DNA of 64,000 nucleotides, from positions 4,030,001-4,094,000 of the forward strand of contig NZ_CP107836.1 of assembly GCF_036346615.1 (NCBI RefSeq), given 5' to 3'. Below the pieces are notes generated by a model, which saw only the letters and a list, made by a program, of their open reading frames with translations, did not search any database and had not been told where the DNA came from. A program made the position numbers and the translations under genes. The DNA is from Streptomyces sp. NBC_00523 (lineage in GTDB: Bacteria; Actinomycetota; Actinomycetes; Streptomycetales; Streptomycetaceae). Below, piece after piece: positions 55,122-62,811 of the stretch; the stretch's first letter is position 1, and each line of letters opens with the position of its first letter.

Positions 55122-56765
55122 TCAGCTCTCCGACAGCAGCTCGTCCGCGTCGACGATGCGGTACGCGTAGCCCTGCTCGGCCAGGAACCGCTGGCGGTGC
55201 GCCGCGAAGTCCTGGTCGATCGTGTCGCGCGCGACGACCGAGTAGAACCGCGCCTCGTGCCCGTCGGCCTTCGGGCGGAGCACCCGGCCCAGGCGCTGCG
55301 CCTCCTCCTGGCGCGAACCGAAGGTCCCCGACACCTGGATGGCGACCGTCGCCTCCGGCAGGTCGATGGAGAAGTTCGCCACCTTCGACACCACGAGCAC
55401 GTTCAGCTCGCCCTGGCGGAACGCCTCGAACAGCTTCTCGCGCTGTGCGTTGCTCGTCTCGCCCTTGATCACCGGGGCGTCCAGATGTTCGCCCAGCTCG
55501 TCCAGCTGGTCGATGTACTGCCCGATGACCAGGGTCTGCTCGCCCTTGTGCTTGCGCACCAGCGCCTCGGTGACCTTCCGCTTCGTCGCGGTGGTCGCGC
55601 AGAACCGGTACTTCTCCTCGGCCTCGGCGGTCGCGTACGCCAGCCGCTCGGAGTCCGTGAGGTTGACCCGGACCTCGACGCAGTCCGCCGGGGCGATGTA
55701 GCCCTGCGCCTCGATCTCCTTCCACGGCGCGTCGAACCGCTTGGGTCCGATGAGCGAGAACACGTCCGACTCGCGGCCGTCCTCGCGGACCAGCGTCGCG
55801 GTCAGGCCGAGGCGGCGGCGGGCCTGGAGGTCGGCGGTGAACTTGAAGACGGGGGCGGGGAGCAGGTGCACCTCGTCGTAGATCACGAGGCCCCAGTCGC
55901 GGGAGTCGAAGAGCTCCAGGTGCGGGTAGACGCCCTTCCGGCGGGTCGTCAGCACCTGGTAGGTGGCGATCGTGACCGGCCGGATCTCCTTGCGGGTCCC
56001 GCTGTACTCGCCGATCTCGTCCTCGGTCAGCGAGGTCCGCTTCACCAACTCGTGCTTCCACTGGCGGGCGGAGACGGTGTTCGTGACCAGGATCAGCGTC
56101 GTCGCCTTGGCCTGCGCCATCGCGCCCGCGCCGACGAGCGTCTTGCCCGCGCCGCAGGGGAGCACGACGACGCCGGACCCGCCGTGCCAGAAGCCGTCGA
56201 CGGCCTGCTGCTGGTACGGACGCAGCGCCCAGCCGTCCTCGTCCAGCTCGATCGGGTGCGCCTCGCCGTCCACGTACCCCGCGAGGTCCTCGGCGGGCCA
56301 GCCGAGCTTGAGCAGCGTCTGCTTGACCTGGCCGCGCTCGGAGGGGTGCACGGCGACGGTGTCCGGGTCGATTCTGGTGCCCACCAGGGGCTGGACCTTC
56401 TTCGACCGGAGGATCTCCTCAAGGACCGGCCGGTCCGTCGTCGTCAGGACGAGCCCGTGCACGGGATGCTTGGACAGGGTGAGGCGGCCGTAGCGGTCCA
56501 TCGTCTCGGCGATGTCGACGAGCAGCGCGTGCGGTACGGGGTACCGGGAGTACGTCACGAGCGCGTCCACGACCTGCTCGGCGTCGTGCCCGGCCGCGCG
56601 GGCGTTCCACAGCCCGAGCGGGGTCAGCCGGTACGTGTGGATGTGCTCGGGCGCCCGCTCCAGCTCGGCGAACGGCGCGATGGCCCGACGGCAGGCGTCG
56701 GCCTGCTCGTGGTCGACTTCGAGGAGGAGCGTTTTGTCGCTCTGGACGATGAGGGGTCCGCTCAC
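55122..56765 (-). CDS. XPB/Ssl2-type DNA repair helicase
   Basis: A 547-residue SF2 helicase. After an N-terminal damage-recognition-like domain it has the Q-like ALRPYQQQAV, Walker A PCGAGKTLVGAGA, motif Ia ILVTNTVSARQWKHEL, DEVH in IYDEVHLLPAP, LTATLVREDGRE with the RED motif, and C-terminal SKVANFSIDLPEA and QRLGRVLRP. These match bacterial XPB (ERCC3/RAD25) enzymes, which unwind DNA 3' to 5'. GTG 56765 follows GGAAGGG. A large partner gene lies upstream, as in mycobacteria. Confidence 0.93.
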   Translation of the reverse strand: MSGPLIVQSDKTLLLEVDHEQADACRRAIAPFAELERAPEHIHTYRLTPLGLWNARAAGHDAEQVVDALVTYSRYPVPHALLVDIAETMDRYGRLTLSKHPVHGLVLTTTDRPVLEEILRSKKVQPLVGTRIDPDTVAVHPSERGQVKQTLLKLGWPAEDLAGYVDGEAHPIELDEDGWALRPYQQQAVDGFWHGGSGVVVLPCGAGKTLVGAGAMAQAKATTLILVTNTVSARQWKHELVKRTSLTEDEIGEYSGTRKEIRPVTIATYQVLTTRRKGVYPHLELFDSRDWGLVIYDEVHLLPAPVFKFTADLQARRRLGLTATLVREDGRESDVFSLIGPKRFDAPWKEIEAQGYIAPADCVEVRVNLTDSERLAYATAEAEEKYRFCATTATKRKVTEALVRKHKGEQTLVIGQYIDQLDELGEHLDAPVIKGETSNAQREKLFEAFRQGELNVLVVSKVANFSIDLPEATVAIQVSGTFGSRQEEAQRLGRVLRPKADGHEARFYSVVARDTIDQDFAAHRQRFLAEQGYAYRIVDADELLSES

Positions 56766-56881
56766 GCGCGTTGGCCCTTCCGGCTCGGGGGAAACCTCCA
56801 GTGTGCCGCATGCGGGGGCGGTGTGTCGTTGGCCCGGTCCGGACTGGGGGGCCTCGCGCGATTGCCCCGGTCCGGGCGCAC

Positions 56882-56912
56882 CGGTTCCGTCCTCAAGCGC
56901 CGGACGGGCTGG
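56882..56912. repeat. dispersed intergenic repeat, copy D
   Basis: CCGGTTCCGTCCTCAAGCGCCGGACGGGCTGGG (in parts) matches copies B, C and E. It lies in the 177-bp gap between two - strand genes, 31 bp after the membrane protein stop. Confidence 0.78.
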
Positions 56913-56942
56913 GATGTGCGCGGGCGGTCCGCAGGGCAGCGC

Positions 56943-57488
56943 TCACGAGGTCGGGGGACGGCGGCCGCGGCCCCGGGGGAGCCGGCCCTGGTGGACCGCC
57001 GCGTGCGCCGTGAGGGCCAGTTCCGGGGCGTCGGCCGTGAAGGAGTCGATCCGGATGGCCCGGCCGTCGCGGAGGCGGATCACGCAGGCGAAGCCCATCC
57101 CCCGCGCCTCGGCCAACGGCCGCCCGTCATCGCCGTGGGCGCCCACCGACGCGATGTCCTCCCACGGGATCAGCGTCGCGGCCCCCGCGACCCGGTGCGT
57201 AAGCCCCCGCTCGTGGACGTCGAAGCTCTGCTCACGCGTACGGAAGCCCTGGACGAACCGCCAGATCCCGAGGCCCAGGCCCACGAGGCCGACCCCGAGG
57301 AGGAGTCCGGCCAGCTCCGGGGCCCCGTCCGTGGTGCCGACGGACGCGAGCGCGACCGGTATCCCGAAGGCCAGTCCGGCCGCGCCGACGGCCGACATCA
57401 CACCGGCCTGCACCAGGCGTCTGCCGCCGTCCGTGCGGTGCTCGCGGACGAAGCCGCCCAGTTGCCGGGCAGCGTCGGTACGTCGCAT
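56943..57488 (-). CDS. two-helix membrane protein with PH-like domain, unknown function
   Basis: A 181-residue protein. Two adjacent membrane helices (VMSAVGAAGLAFGIPVALA and LAGLLLGVGLVGLGLGIW, about 35-90) are followed by a beta-rich part (SFDVHERGLTHRVAGAATLIPWEDIASVGA, FACVIRLRDGRAIRIDSF) similar to bacterial PH-like domains. ATG 57488 follows GGGGGA. It lies between the two XPB-related genes on the same strand. Its role is unknown. Confidence 0.75.
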   Translation of the reverse strand: MRRTDAARQLGGFVREHRTDGGRRLVQAGVMSAVGAAGLAFGIPVALASVGTTDGAPELAGLLLGVGLVGLGLGIWRFVQGFRTREQSFDVHERGLTHRVAGAATLIPWEDIASVGAHGDDGRPLAEARGMGFACVIRLRDGRAIRIDSFTADAPELALTAHAAVHQGRLPRGRGRRPPTS

Positions 57489-57561
57489 GTGAATCCCCCG
57501 TAGTCGCGGACACGCCAAAGTGTGCCCACGCCCGGCCCGGAGGCAAACAGGTACGGCCGGC

Positions 57562-60003
57562 CTACTCCGCCAGCTCCGCCACGCCCGTGATGCGGTGCAG
57601 CGGGTACGTGCGGATCTCGTCCGCCGTGTGGTCGTACGCCGTCACATAGCCGCCCTCCACGCGGACCGGGGCGATCACGCGCTGGCTCGCGGCGCCCTCC
57701 GCGTTGACGTAGCCGATCCACACCGCGGAGCCGGTCATCGCGGCGGCCTGGACGGTGACCAGGGTCTCCGCGGCGGTGGTGCGGGGCAGCGCGCCCGGCG
57801 GCGTCGCGGCGGCGGTGTCCTTCTGGGCGTGGACGACCGTCGCCGCGTCGTCCCCGGCCCGGATCGCCCGGACCGCCGCGCCGAGAAGCGTGGTGTCCGG
57901 CACGGGCGGGCCCTCGGGGACGGGGACGGGCGCGGACCGGGGCGGGGTGCGGAGGGCCCCGGCGCGGGTGATCAGGACGTCGCCGTCGGCGGACTCCGCG
58001 GCGGGGGCGTACCCCATCTCGCGCAGCCCGTCGAGCAGGGACGCCGGGTCGGCCCGCGCCGCCAGCACCGTCGGCGCGATCCGGCGCAGCCGCAGCGCGG
58101 CTGACCGCTTGTCGGCCAGGATCTCGCCGAGCACGGTCTCGTCGTCGCAGCGCACGTACGAGGAGGCCGCGCCGATCCGGAGGTGCCCGTGGCGGCGGGC
58201 CACGTCGTCGATGAGATAGCTCAGCGGCTGCGGCACCGGCGTACGGCTGTGCGTGGCGAGGAAGGCGTGCAGGTCGGCGGCGGTCTGCCCGGCGTCCAGG
58301 GCCCGGCGTACGGACCCGGGCGTGAAGCGGTACACCGTCGCCCCGCCCTTGGACTCGACGTCCGCGAGCGTGCCGAGCATGTCGGCCAGCGGGCGTTCCA
58401 GCGGACCGGGCGCGACGGCCGTCAGGTCGGCCTGGAGCAGCACGTGGTCCAGGGGCTCCGGCAGCAGCGGGGCGAGCAGCCCGGCGGCCTTCGCGGGCCC
58501 CTCGGTGAGCAGGGCGCGGGTCTGGCCGGCGAGCGCGCCGCGCCCCGTGATGCCCAGCAGCTCCGACTCGTTCAGCGTCCACAGGGCGATCCGGGACCGC
58601 AGATCCGTGGTCCCCTCGGCGGCGGCCCCGCGCAGCGGCCGCTCCCAGCGGAGCCGGGCGAGCACGGACTCGGGGTCGGGCGCGGTGCCGGCCGGCAACG
58701 TGTCGAGCAGGGCGAGGACCCGGTGGCGTACCTCCGGCGCGGCGGAACGGTCCAGGTCGGGGCCGAGCGCGGACAGCGCCCGCCCCTTCGCGTCCTGGCC
58801 GCCGACCAGGCCGGAGGTCCGGGTCGCGGTGAGCCAGGCCGTCGCGAGGGTGACCCACCGCTCCTGCGCGGGCGCCTCCAGCCACTCGTCGGACGCCGGC
58901 GTCGGCGCGTACCGCTCGTCCGCCTCGCCGTCGGAGGCCAGCAGCCCGGCCGCGTACGCGAGTTCCACCCAGAACGCGGCGGCCGGCTCGGTGACGTCCA
59001 GCGCGGTCGCCGTCTTCCGCAGCTCCCGCACGCTCAGCCCGCCCGCGCGCAGGACGGCCGGGCCGCCGCCGTTCCAGTGCTTCAGCAGCTCCTCGACGGT
59101 CGACACCGCCAGGAACGCCTGGCCGGCCGCCGCGCTGTCCACAGCCTGTGGATCGCGTTCGGCGACGGCGGTCACGGCCGGAGGCCGGGGTTCCGGCGTC
59201 CGGTGGGCACGCCCGGCCCGCAGATGCAGCGCCGCCTCGCGCGGCAGCACGACGGTCCGGGTCGAGACGGGCAGCAGCAGCCCCCGGTCGCGCAGCCACT
59301 TCACGGGCGCCGTCGGATTCGGCGTGACCTCCCCGTACGGCGGCCCCCACACGAGCCGGTCCAGCACCGCTAGGGCCTCCGTGGGCGCGGTGTCCAGCAG
59401 CTCGCCCATCCGGGCGCGGTCGGTGAACAGCCCGGTCAGGGCCGCCACCGCGGACACCGGGTCGTGCGTGGCGGGCAGCCCGGCGGCGGCCAGGATCTCC
59501 TGGAGCCGGCCGGGCGACATGCCCGCGGTGGCCTCGGCGACGGTCGGCCCGAGACCGGTGGGGGAGGGGTGCTGCGGCGACGGCGACAGCAGCTCCCGCG
59601 CCGTGCGGACGAGCCGGAGCCGGTCGTCGTCGCCCCAGACGAGCGCCTGCTCCCGCAGGGTCCCGAGCGCGCCGGGCAGCGCCTCGGTGATCGCGGTGCC
59701 CACGTCGTCGCGCTGCTCGCCGTCGTCCTGCCCGTCGCCGGTCAGCAGCCCGAGCAGCGTGTCGTACGGTGCCGGGTCGGGCGCCACCGCGAGCGCCTCG
59801 GCGGCCTGGAGGGCGAACCGGTCCAGGCGTTCCAGGGCGCGTACGACGGACGCGCGGGTGCCCGCGCGCGTGGCGAGCTGCGTGATGTCGCCCGGCACGG
59901 GGGAGAGGAGATCGGGCCGCGCCCGCAGCAGCCCGGCCAGTGACTCGTCGTCCCGGGCGCGCAGCGCCTCGGCGAGCGTCCGCGGTGGTGTGGTCGTCCC
60001 CAT
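57562..60003 (-). CDS. large XPB-associated protein (helicase-conserved C-terminal, Helicase_C_3 type)
   Basis: An 813-residue protein that I recognise as the partner of actinobacterial XPB (Rv0862c-like in M. tuberculosis). It is helical with winged-helix-like segments (TLAEALRARDDESLAGLLRARPDL, LTALFT-type, LSVRELRKTATALDV), a central ELLGITGRGALAGQTRALL region, PLLPEPLDHVLLQADLTAVAPGPL, and a C-terminal WYL-like SAVWIGYVNAEGAASQRVIAPVRVEGGYVTAYDH (in parts). No Walker motif is seen, so it is not itself a helicase. ATG 60003 is preferred to GTG 60012. It ends the XPB set and likely modulates XPB. Confidence 0.85.
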   Translation of the reverse strand: MGTTTPPRTLAEALRARDDESLAGLLRARPDLLSPVPGDITQLATRAGTRASVVRALERLDRFALQAAEALAVAPDPAPYDTLLGLLTGDGQDDGEQRDDVGTAITEALPGALGTLREQALVWGDDDRLRLVRTARELLSPSPQHPSPTGLGPTVAEATAGMSPGRLQEILAAAGLPATHDPVSAVAALTGLFTDRARMGELLDTAPTEALAVLDRLVWGPPYGEVTPNPTAPVKWLRDRGLLLPVSTRTVVLPREAALHLRAGRAHRTPEPRPPAVTAVAERDPQAVDSAAAGQAFLAVSTVEELLKHWNGGGPAVLRAGGLSVRELRKTATALDVTEPAAAFWVELAYAAGLLASDGEADERYAPTPASDEWLEAPAQERWVTLATAWLTATRTSGLVGGQDAKGRALSALGPDLDRSAAPEVRHRVLALLDTLPAGTAPDPESVLARLRWERPLRGAAAEGTTDLRSRIALWTLNESELLGITGRGALAGQTRALLTEGPAKAAGLLAPLLPEPLDHVLLQADLTAVAPGPLERPLADMLGTLADVESKGGATVYRFTPGSVRRALDAGQTAADLHAFLATHSRTPVPQPLSYLIDDVARRHGHLRIGAASSYVRCDDETVLGEILADKRSAALRLRRIAPTVLAARADPASLLDGLREMGYAPAAESADGDVLITRAGALRTPPRSAPVPVPEGPPVPDTTLLGAAVRAIRAGDDAATVVHAQKDTAAATPPGALPRTTAAETLVTVQAAAMTGSAVWIGYVNAEGAASQRVIAPVRVEGGYVTAYDHTADEIRTYPLHRITGVAELAE

Positions 60004-60088
60004 CCGCCCCACGTTAGCCGCTCCGGACAGCCCTGAGGGCGCTACCGTCGGTGCAGGCCGGTGGCGGGGAACCGAGGGGAAGCGACGC

Positions 60089-61198
60089 GTGGGGATCGAG
60101 AGCGACCAGCTCGTCTACGACTACCTGAGCCGGGTCGGCGACCTGGCTCAGCAGCAACAGTTGCCGTCGGGCGCCCGAATGCGCCTCATCGCGGAGCTCC
60201 GCACGGAAATCGACCGCCGCCGCGAGGCGCAGGGCGCCCACACCCCCGGTCAGGTACGCCGCATCATCGGCGCGCTCGGCACCCCGGACGACCTGGTGGC
60301 GGCAGCGGCGAAGACGGGGGCGGCGGAGCCGCCGGAGCATCCGGAAATCCCTGAACCACGTCGCGCGAGTCTTCGGGGTCCGGCCGCGCGGGGGGCCGCC
60401 CCGGACGCCCCCGCGCCGCGCCGCGCGGCCAAGGGCCGCTTCGGGCTGCGGCGGCCGAACCCGGACGCCGACGCTCCGGTGCCGCAGCAGGCGGATCCGG
60501 ACGACTCGGCCCCGTACCGGGTCGGCCCCGACGACTCCGCCCCCCACCGGCTGGGCATGGACGAGCTGGGGGCGGACGCCGGTGACGGCGAGTGGTGGCG
60601 GGACGAGCCCGGGCCGTTCGGTGAGACGGGGCCCGGGGCGTTCGGCGAGTTCGGCCCGGGTACGGAGGTGCCGGGGTTCCGGGGCGGCGTCGAGATCCCG
60701 GCGCTGCTGCGGCCGCCGGAGCCGGAGCCGGAGGCCGAGGAGGAGGAAGAGGAGGACGAGGCTCCGGAGGAGGAGGCGGAGCCGGAGGCCCCTCCGGAGA
60801 AGGCGCGCCGCCGGTTCCGCCGCGCCCGCCCGGTCCTGGCGGCCCCCGAGGCGGCCCCCCGCCGGGGCATCGGCCACCCCGTCCTGCTGCTGGCGGCCGC
60901 CCTTCTCGTGGTGGGCGCCGCGATGGGCTCCCTGCTGGCCCTCGCGGGCGGCTGGCTGCTCGCGTACAGCTCCCGCAAACTGTCCCGCGCGGAAGCGAAG
61001 TGGGCCGCGATGGGCCTCCCCGGCGTGATCGCGACGGCCGCCCTGGTCTGGCTCTGGGGCCGCATGGACGGCCGCTGGGGCACCCCGATCCCGGAACACG
61101 GCATGAAGGACGCGCTGAGCGACGTATGGCCGGTCACAGTACGCACGGCGGCGGTGGCGTCGGCGCTGTTCCTGCTGTGGCGGTCGAGGCGGAGGTAG
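60089..61198 (+). CDS. membrane protein with cytoplasmic HAAS-like domain and acidic linker
   Basis: A 369-residue protein. Residues 1-75 are a helical domain (YDYLSRVGDLAQQQQLPSGARMRLIAELRTEIDRRRE, VRRIIGALGTPDDLVAAA in parts), similar to HAAS domains that link to PadR-like or sigma partners. The middle (about 85-230) is disordered, Pro-rich, with a Glu run near 215-235. Four membrane helices follow (VLLLAAALLVVGAAMGSLLALAGGWLLAYS, LPGVIATAALVWLWG, VRTAAVASALFLLW). GTG 60089 follows GAGGGGAAG. Role unknown; it may sense or scaffold. Confidence 0.78.
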   Translation: MGIESDQLVYDYLSRVGDLAQQQQLPSGARMRLIAELRTEIDRRREAQGAHTPGQVRRIIGALGTPDDLVAAAAKTGAAEPPEHPEIPEPRRASLRGPAARGAAPDAPAPRRAAKGRFGLRRPNPDADAPVPQQADPDDSAPYRVGPDDSAPHRLGMDELGADAGDGEWWRDEPGPFGETGPGAFGEFGPGTEVPGFRGGVEIPALLRPPEPEPEAEEEEEEDEAPEEEAEPEAPPEKARRRFRRARPVLAAPEAAPRRGIGHPVLLLAAALLVVGAAMGSLLALAGGWLLAYSSRKLSRAEAKWAAMGLPGVIATAALVWLWGRMDGRWGTPIPEHGMKDALSDVWPVTVRTAAVASALFLLWRSRRR

Positions 61199-61209
61199 GG
61201 GGAGCGCCG

Positions 61210-61289
61210 CCCCGTCCGGCGAGGACGGAACCGAGCGCCTCCTGGACGCCCGCGCCACCCAAGCCCGTCCGGCGTTTGAGGACGGAACC
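61210..61289. repeat. dispersed intergenic repeat, copy E (one partial and one full unit)
   Basis: CCCCGTCCGGCGAGGACGGAACC (61210-61232, partial) and AAGCCCGTCCGGCGTTTGAGGACGGAACC (61261-61289) are direct copies, both inverted relative to copies C and D. They fill the gap between the membrane protein and HAD genes. Confidence 0.78.
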
Positions 61290-61384
61290 CCGCGCCCGGG
61301 CCCCCGGCGGCCCACCGTCCCGCCCACCCGGGCGCGCCCGAAACCCCACCCCCGGCCGAAGGCCGGCCCGGCACAATGGGTCGT

Positions 61385-62011
61385 ATGACCCCCTCACCCC
61401 TCACGGTCGGCTTCGACCTGGACATGACGCTCATCGACTCCCGCCCCGGCATCAAGGCCGTCTACGAGGCCCTCGTCGCCGAGACGGGCACCCCGATCGA
61501 CACCGATCTCGTGGTGAGCCGCCTCGGCCCCCCGCTGGAGGACGAGCTCGCGAACTGGTTCCCCGCCGCCGACGTCCCCGCCATGGCCAACCGGTACCGG
61601 GCGATGTACCCCACGTACGCCATCGAGCCGACCCTCGCCCTGCCCGGCGCCCGGGAGGCGATCGAGGCGATACGGGAGCGCGGCGGCCGCACGATGGTCG
61701 TCACCGCCAAGTACGAGCCGAACGCCAAGCTGCACCTGACCCACCTCGGCATCGAGCCGGACGTCATCGCGGGCAACCTCTGGGCCGAGCAGAAGGCCGT
61801 CGCGCTGAAGGAGCACGGCGCCACGGTCTACGTGGGCGACCACATCGGCGACGTCCGCGGCGCCCAGGCCGCGAACGCCGTCCCGGTGGGCGTCACGACG
61901 GGCCCCTGCGACGCGGAGGAACTGCGCACGGCCGGAGCGCACACCGTCCTCGCCTCGCTCACCGAACTCCCCGCCTGGCTGGACGCGTACACGCGGCGCA
62001 CCGCGCGCTAA
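61385..62011 (+). CDS. HAD-superfamily hydrolase (phosphoglycolate-phosphatase-like)
   Basis: A 208-residue HAD. Motif I is VGFDLDMTLIDSRPG (two Asp), motif II VTAKYEPN (Thr), motif III with Lys near EQKAVALKEHG, and motif IV VYVGDHIGDVRGAQAA. It has a helical cap like phosphoglycolate phosphatases. The substrate is unknown. CACAAT (61372-61377) lies seven bases before ATG 61385 and fits a leaderless -10; ATG 61376 in frame is not favoured. It converges on the GT2 gene, their stop codons overlapping in CTAA. Confidence 0.87.
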   Translation: MTPSPLTVGFDLDMTLIDSRPGIKAVYEALVAETGTPIDTDLVVSRLGPPLEDELANWFPAADVPAMANRYRAMYPTYAIEPTLALPGAREAIEAIRERGGRTMVVTAKYEPNAKLHLTHLGIEPDVIAGNLWAEQKAVALKEHGATVYVGDHIGDVRGAQAANAVPVGVTTGPCDAEELRTAGAHTVLASLTELPAWLDAYTRRTAR

Positions 62012-62748
62012 CGCGCCCCGAACAGCTCCCGGAACGCCCTGGCCCGCTCCCCGATGACCCGCATGCGCGCGTCCCACTCGGGCCCCTGCGCATGGGCCGG
62101 GTCGGTGGTGATCTGGCCGTCGTGCTTCCGGTAGAGGAGCCCCACCTCGGCGATGAACCAGCCCGGGCTGAAGGCGTCGAGCCCGAGCAGCAGCCCGGTG
62201 TCGCCCGAGGCCGGCAGGGCGGTCCAGCCGCCGAGGGCGACGATGAGCTGCCGGCGTACGCAGAGGGTGGCCGGGTGGACCTGCGCCCGGTGGTGCAGTT
62301 CCCAGTGGGCGAGGACGTCGCCCGGCTCGACCGGCCCCTCCGCCGGGTCCGGGAAGCCGACGCGGCTGCCGTCCGGCATCAGGTCCAGCACGGCCGAGGT
62401 GACCCACCCGACCTGGGGCCGCTCGGTCAGCACCCGGATGTCCCGGGCGAGGGCCCCCTCGGTCAGCAGGTCATCGGCGTCCAGCGTCTTGACGAGTTCC
62501 CCGTACGACCGCCCCAGCGCCACGGTCTGCGAGACATGCGGCCCGCCGCGCCGCGAGGAAGCGACCTTGATCCGGGGATCGTCCGGCAGCAACTCCGCCG
62601 CCCCGACCCCCTCCCCGTCCTCCTGTATCAGCCACTCCCACTCCCACCCCTCGGGCAGCACCTGGCCCGCGAGCGAGTCGTACGTCTCCCGCAGATACGT
62701 GAGCCCGGCCCGGTGCACGGGGGTGATGAGGGACAGGAGCTTGGTCAT
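62008..62748 (-). CDS. family 2 glycosyltransferase
   Basis: A 246-residue GT-A fold enzyme: LLSLITPVHRAGLTYLRETYDSL, EWEWLIQEDGEG, LGRSYGELVKTLDADDLLTEGAL with the D-A-D-D metal motif, and ATLCVRRQLIVALGGW (in parts). It should transfer a sugar from a nucleotide donor, but its acceptor cannot be inferred. GGAAGG lies six bases before ATG 62748; the frame upstream to 62796 is ignored. It is probably a single gene. Confidence 0.85.
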   Translation of the reverse strand: MTKLLSLITPVHRAGLTYLRETYDSLAGQVLPEGWEWEWLIQEDGEGVGAAELLPDDPRIKVASSRRGGPHVSQTVALGRSYGELVKTLDADDLLTEGALARDIRVLTERPQVGWVTSAVLDLMPDGSRVGFPDPAEGPVEPGDVLAHWELHHRAQVHPATLCVRRQLIVALGGWTALPASGDTGLLLGLDAFSPGWFIAEVGLLYRKHDGQITTDPAHAQGPEWDARMRVIGERARAFRELFGAR

Positions 62749-62811
62749 GAGCGGCCTTCCGGGCAGAGGAACAACATGCCCGGGGCAGCGAAGCACAGCC
62801 CCGACACCCCG

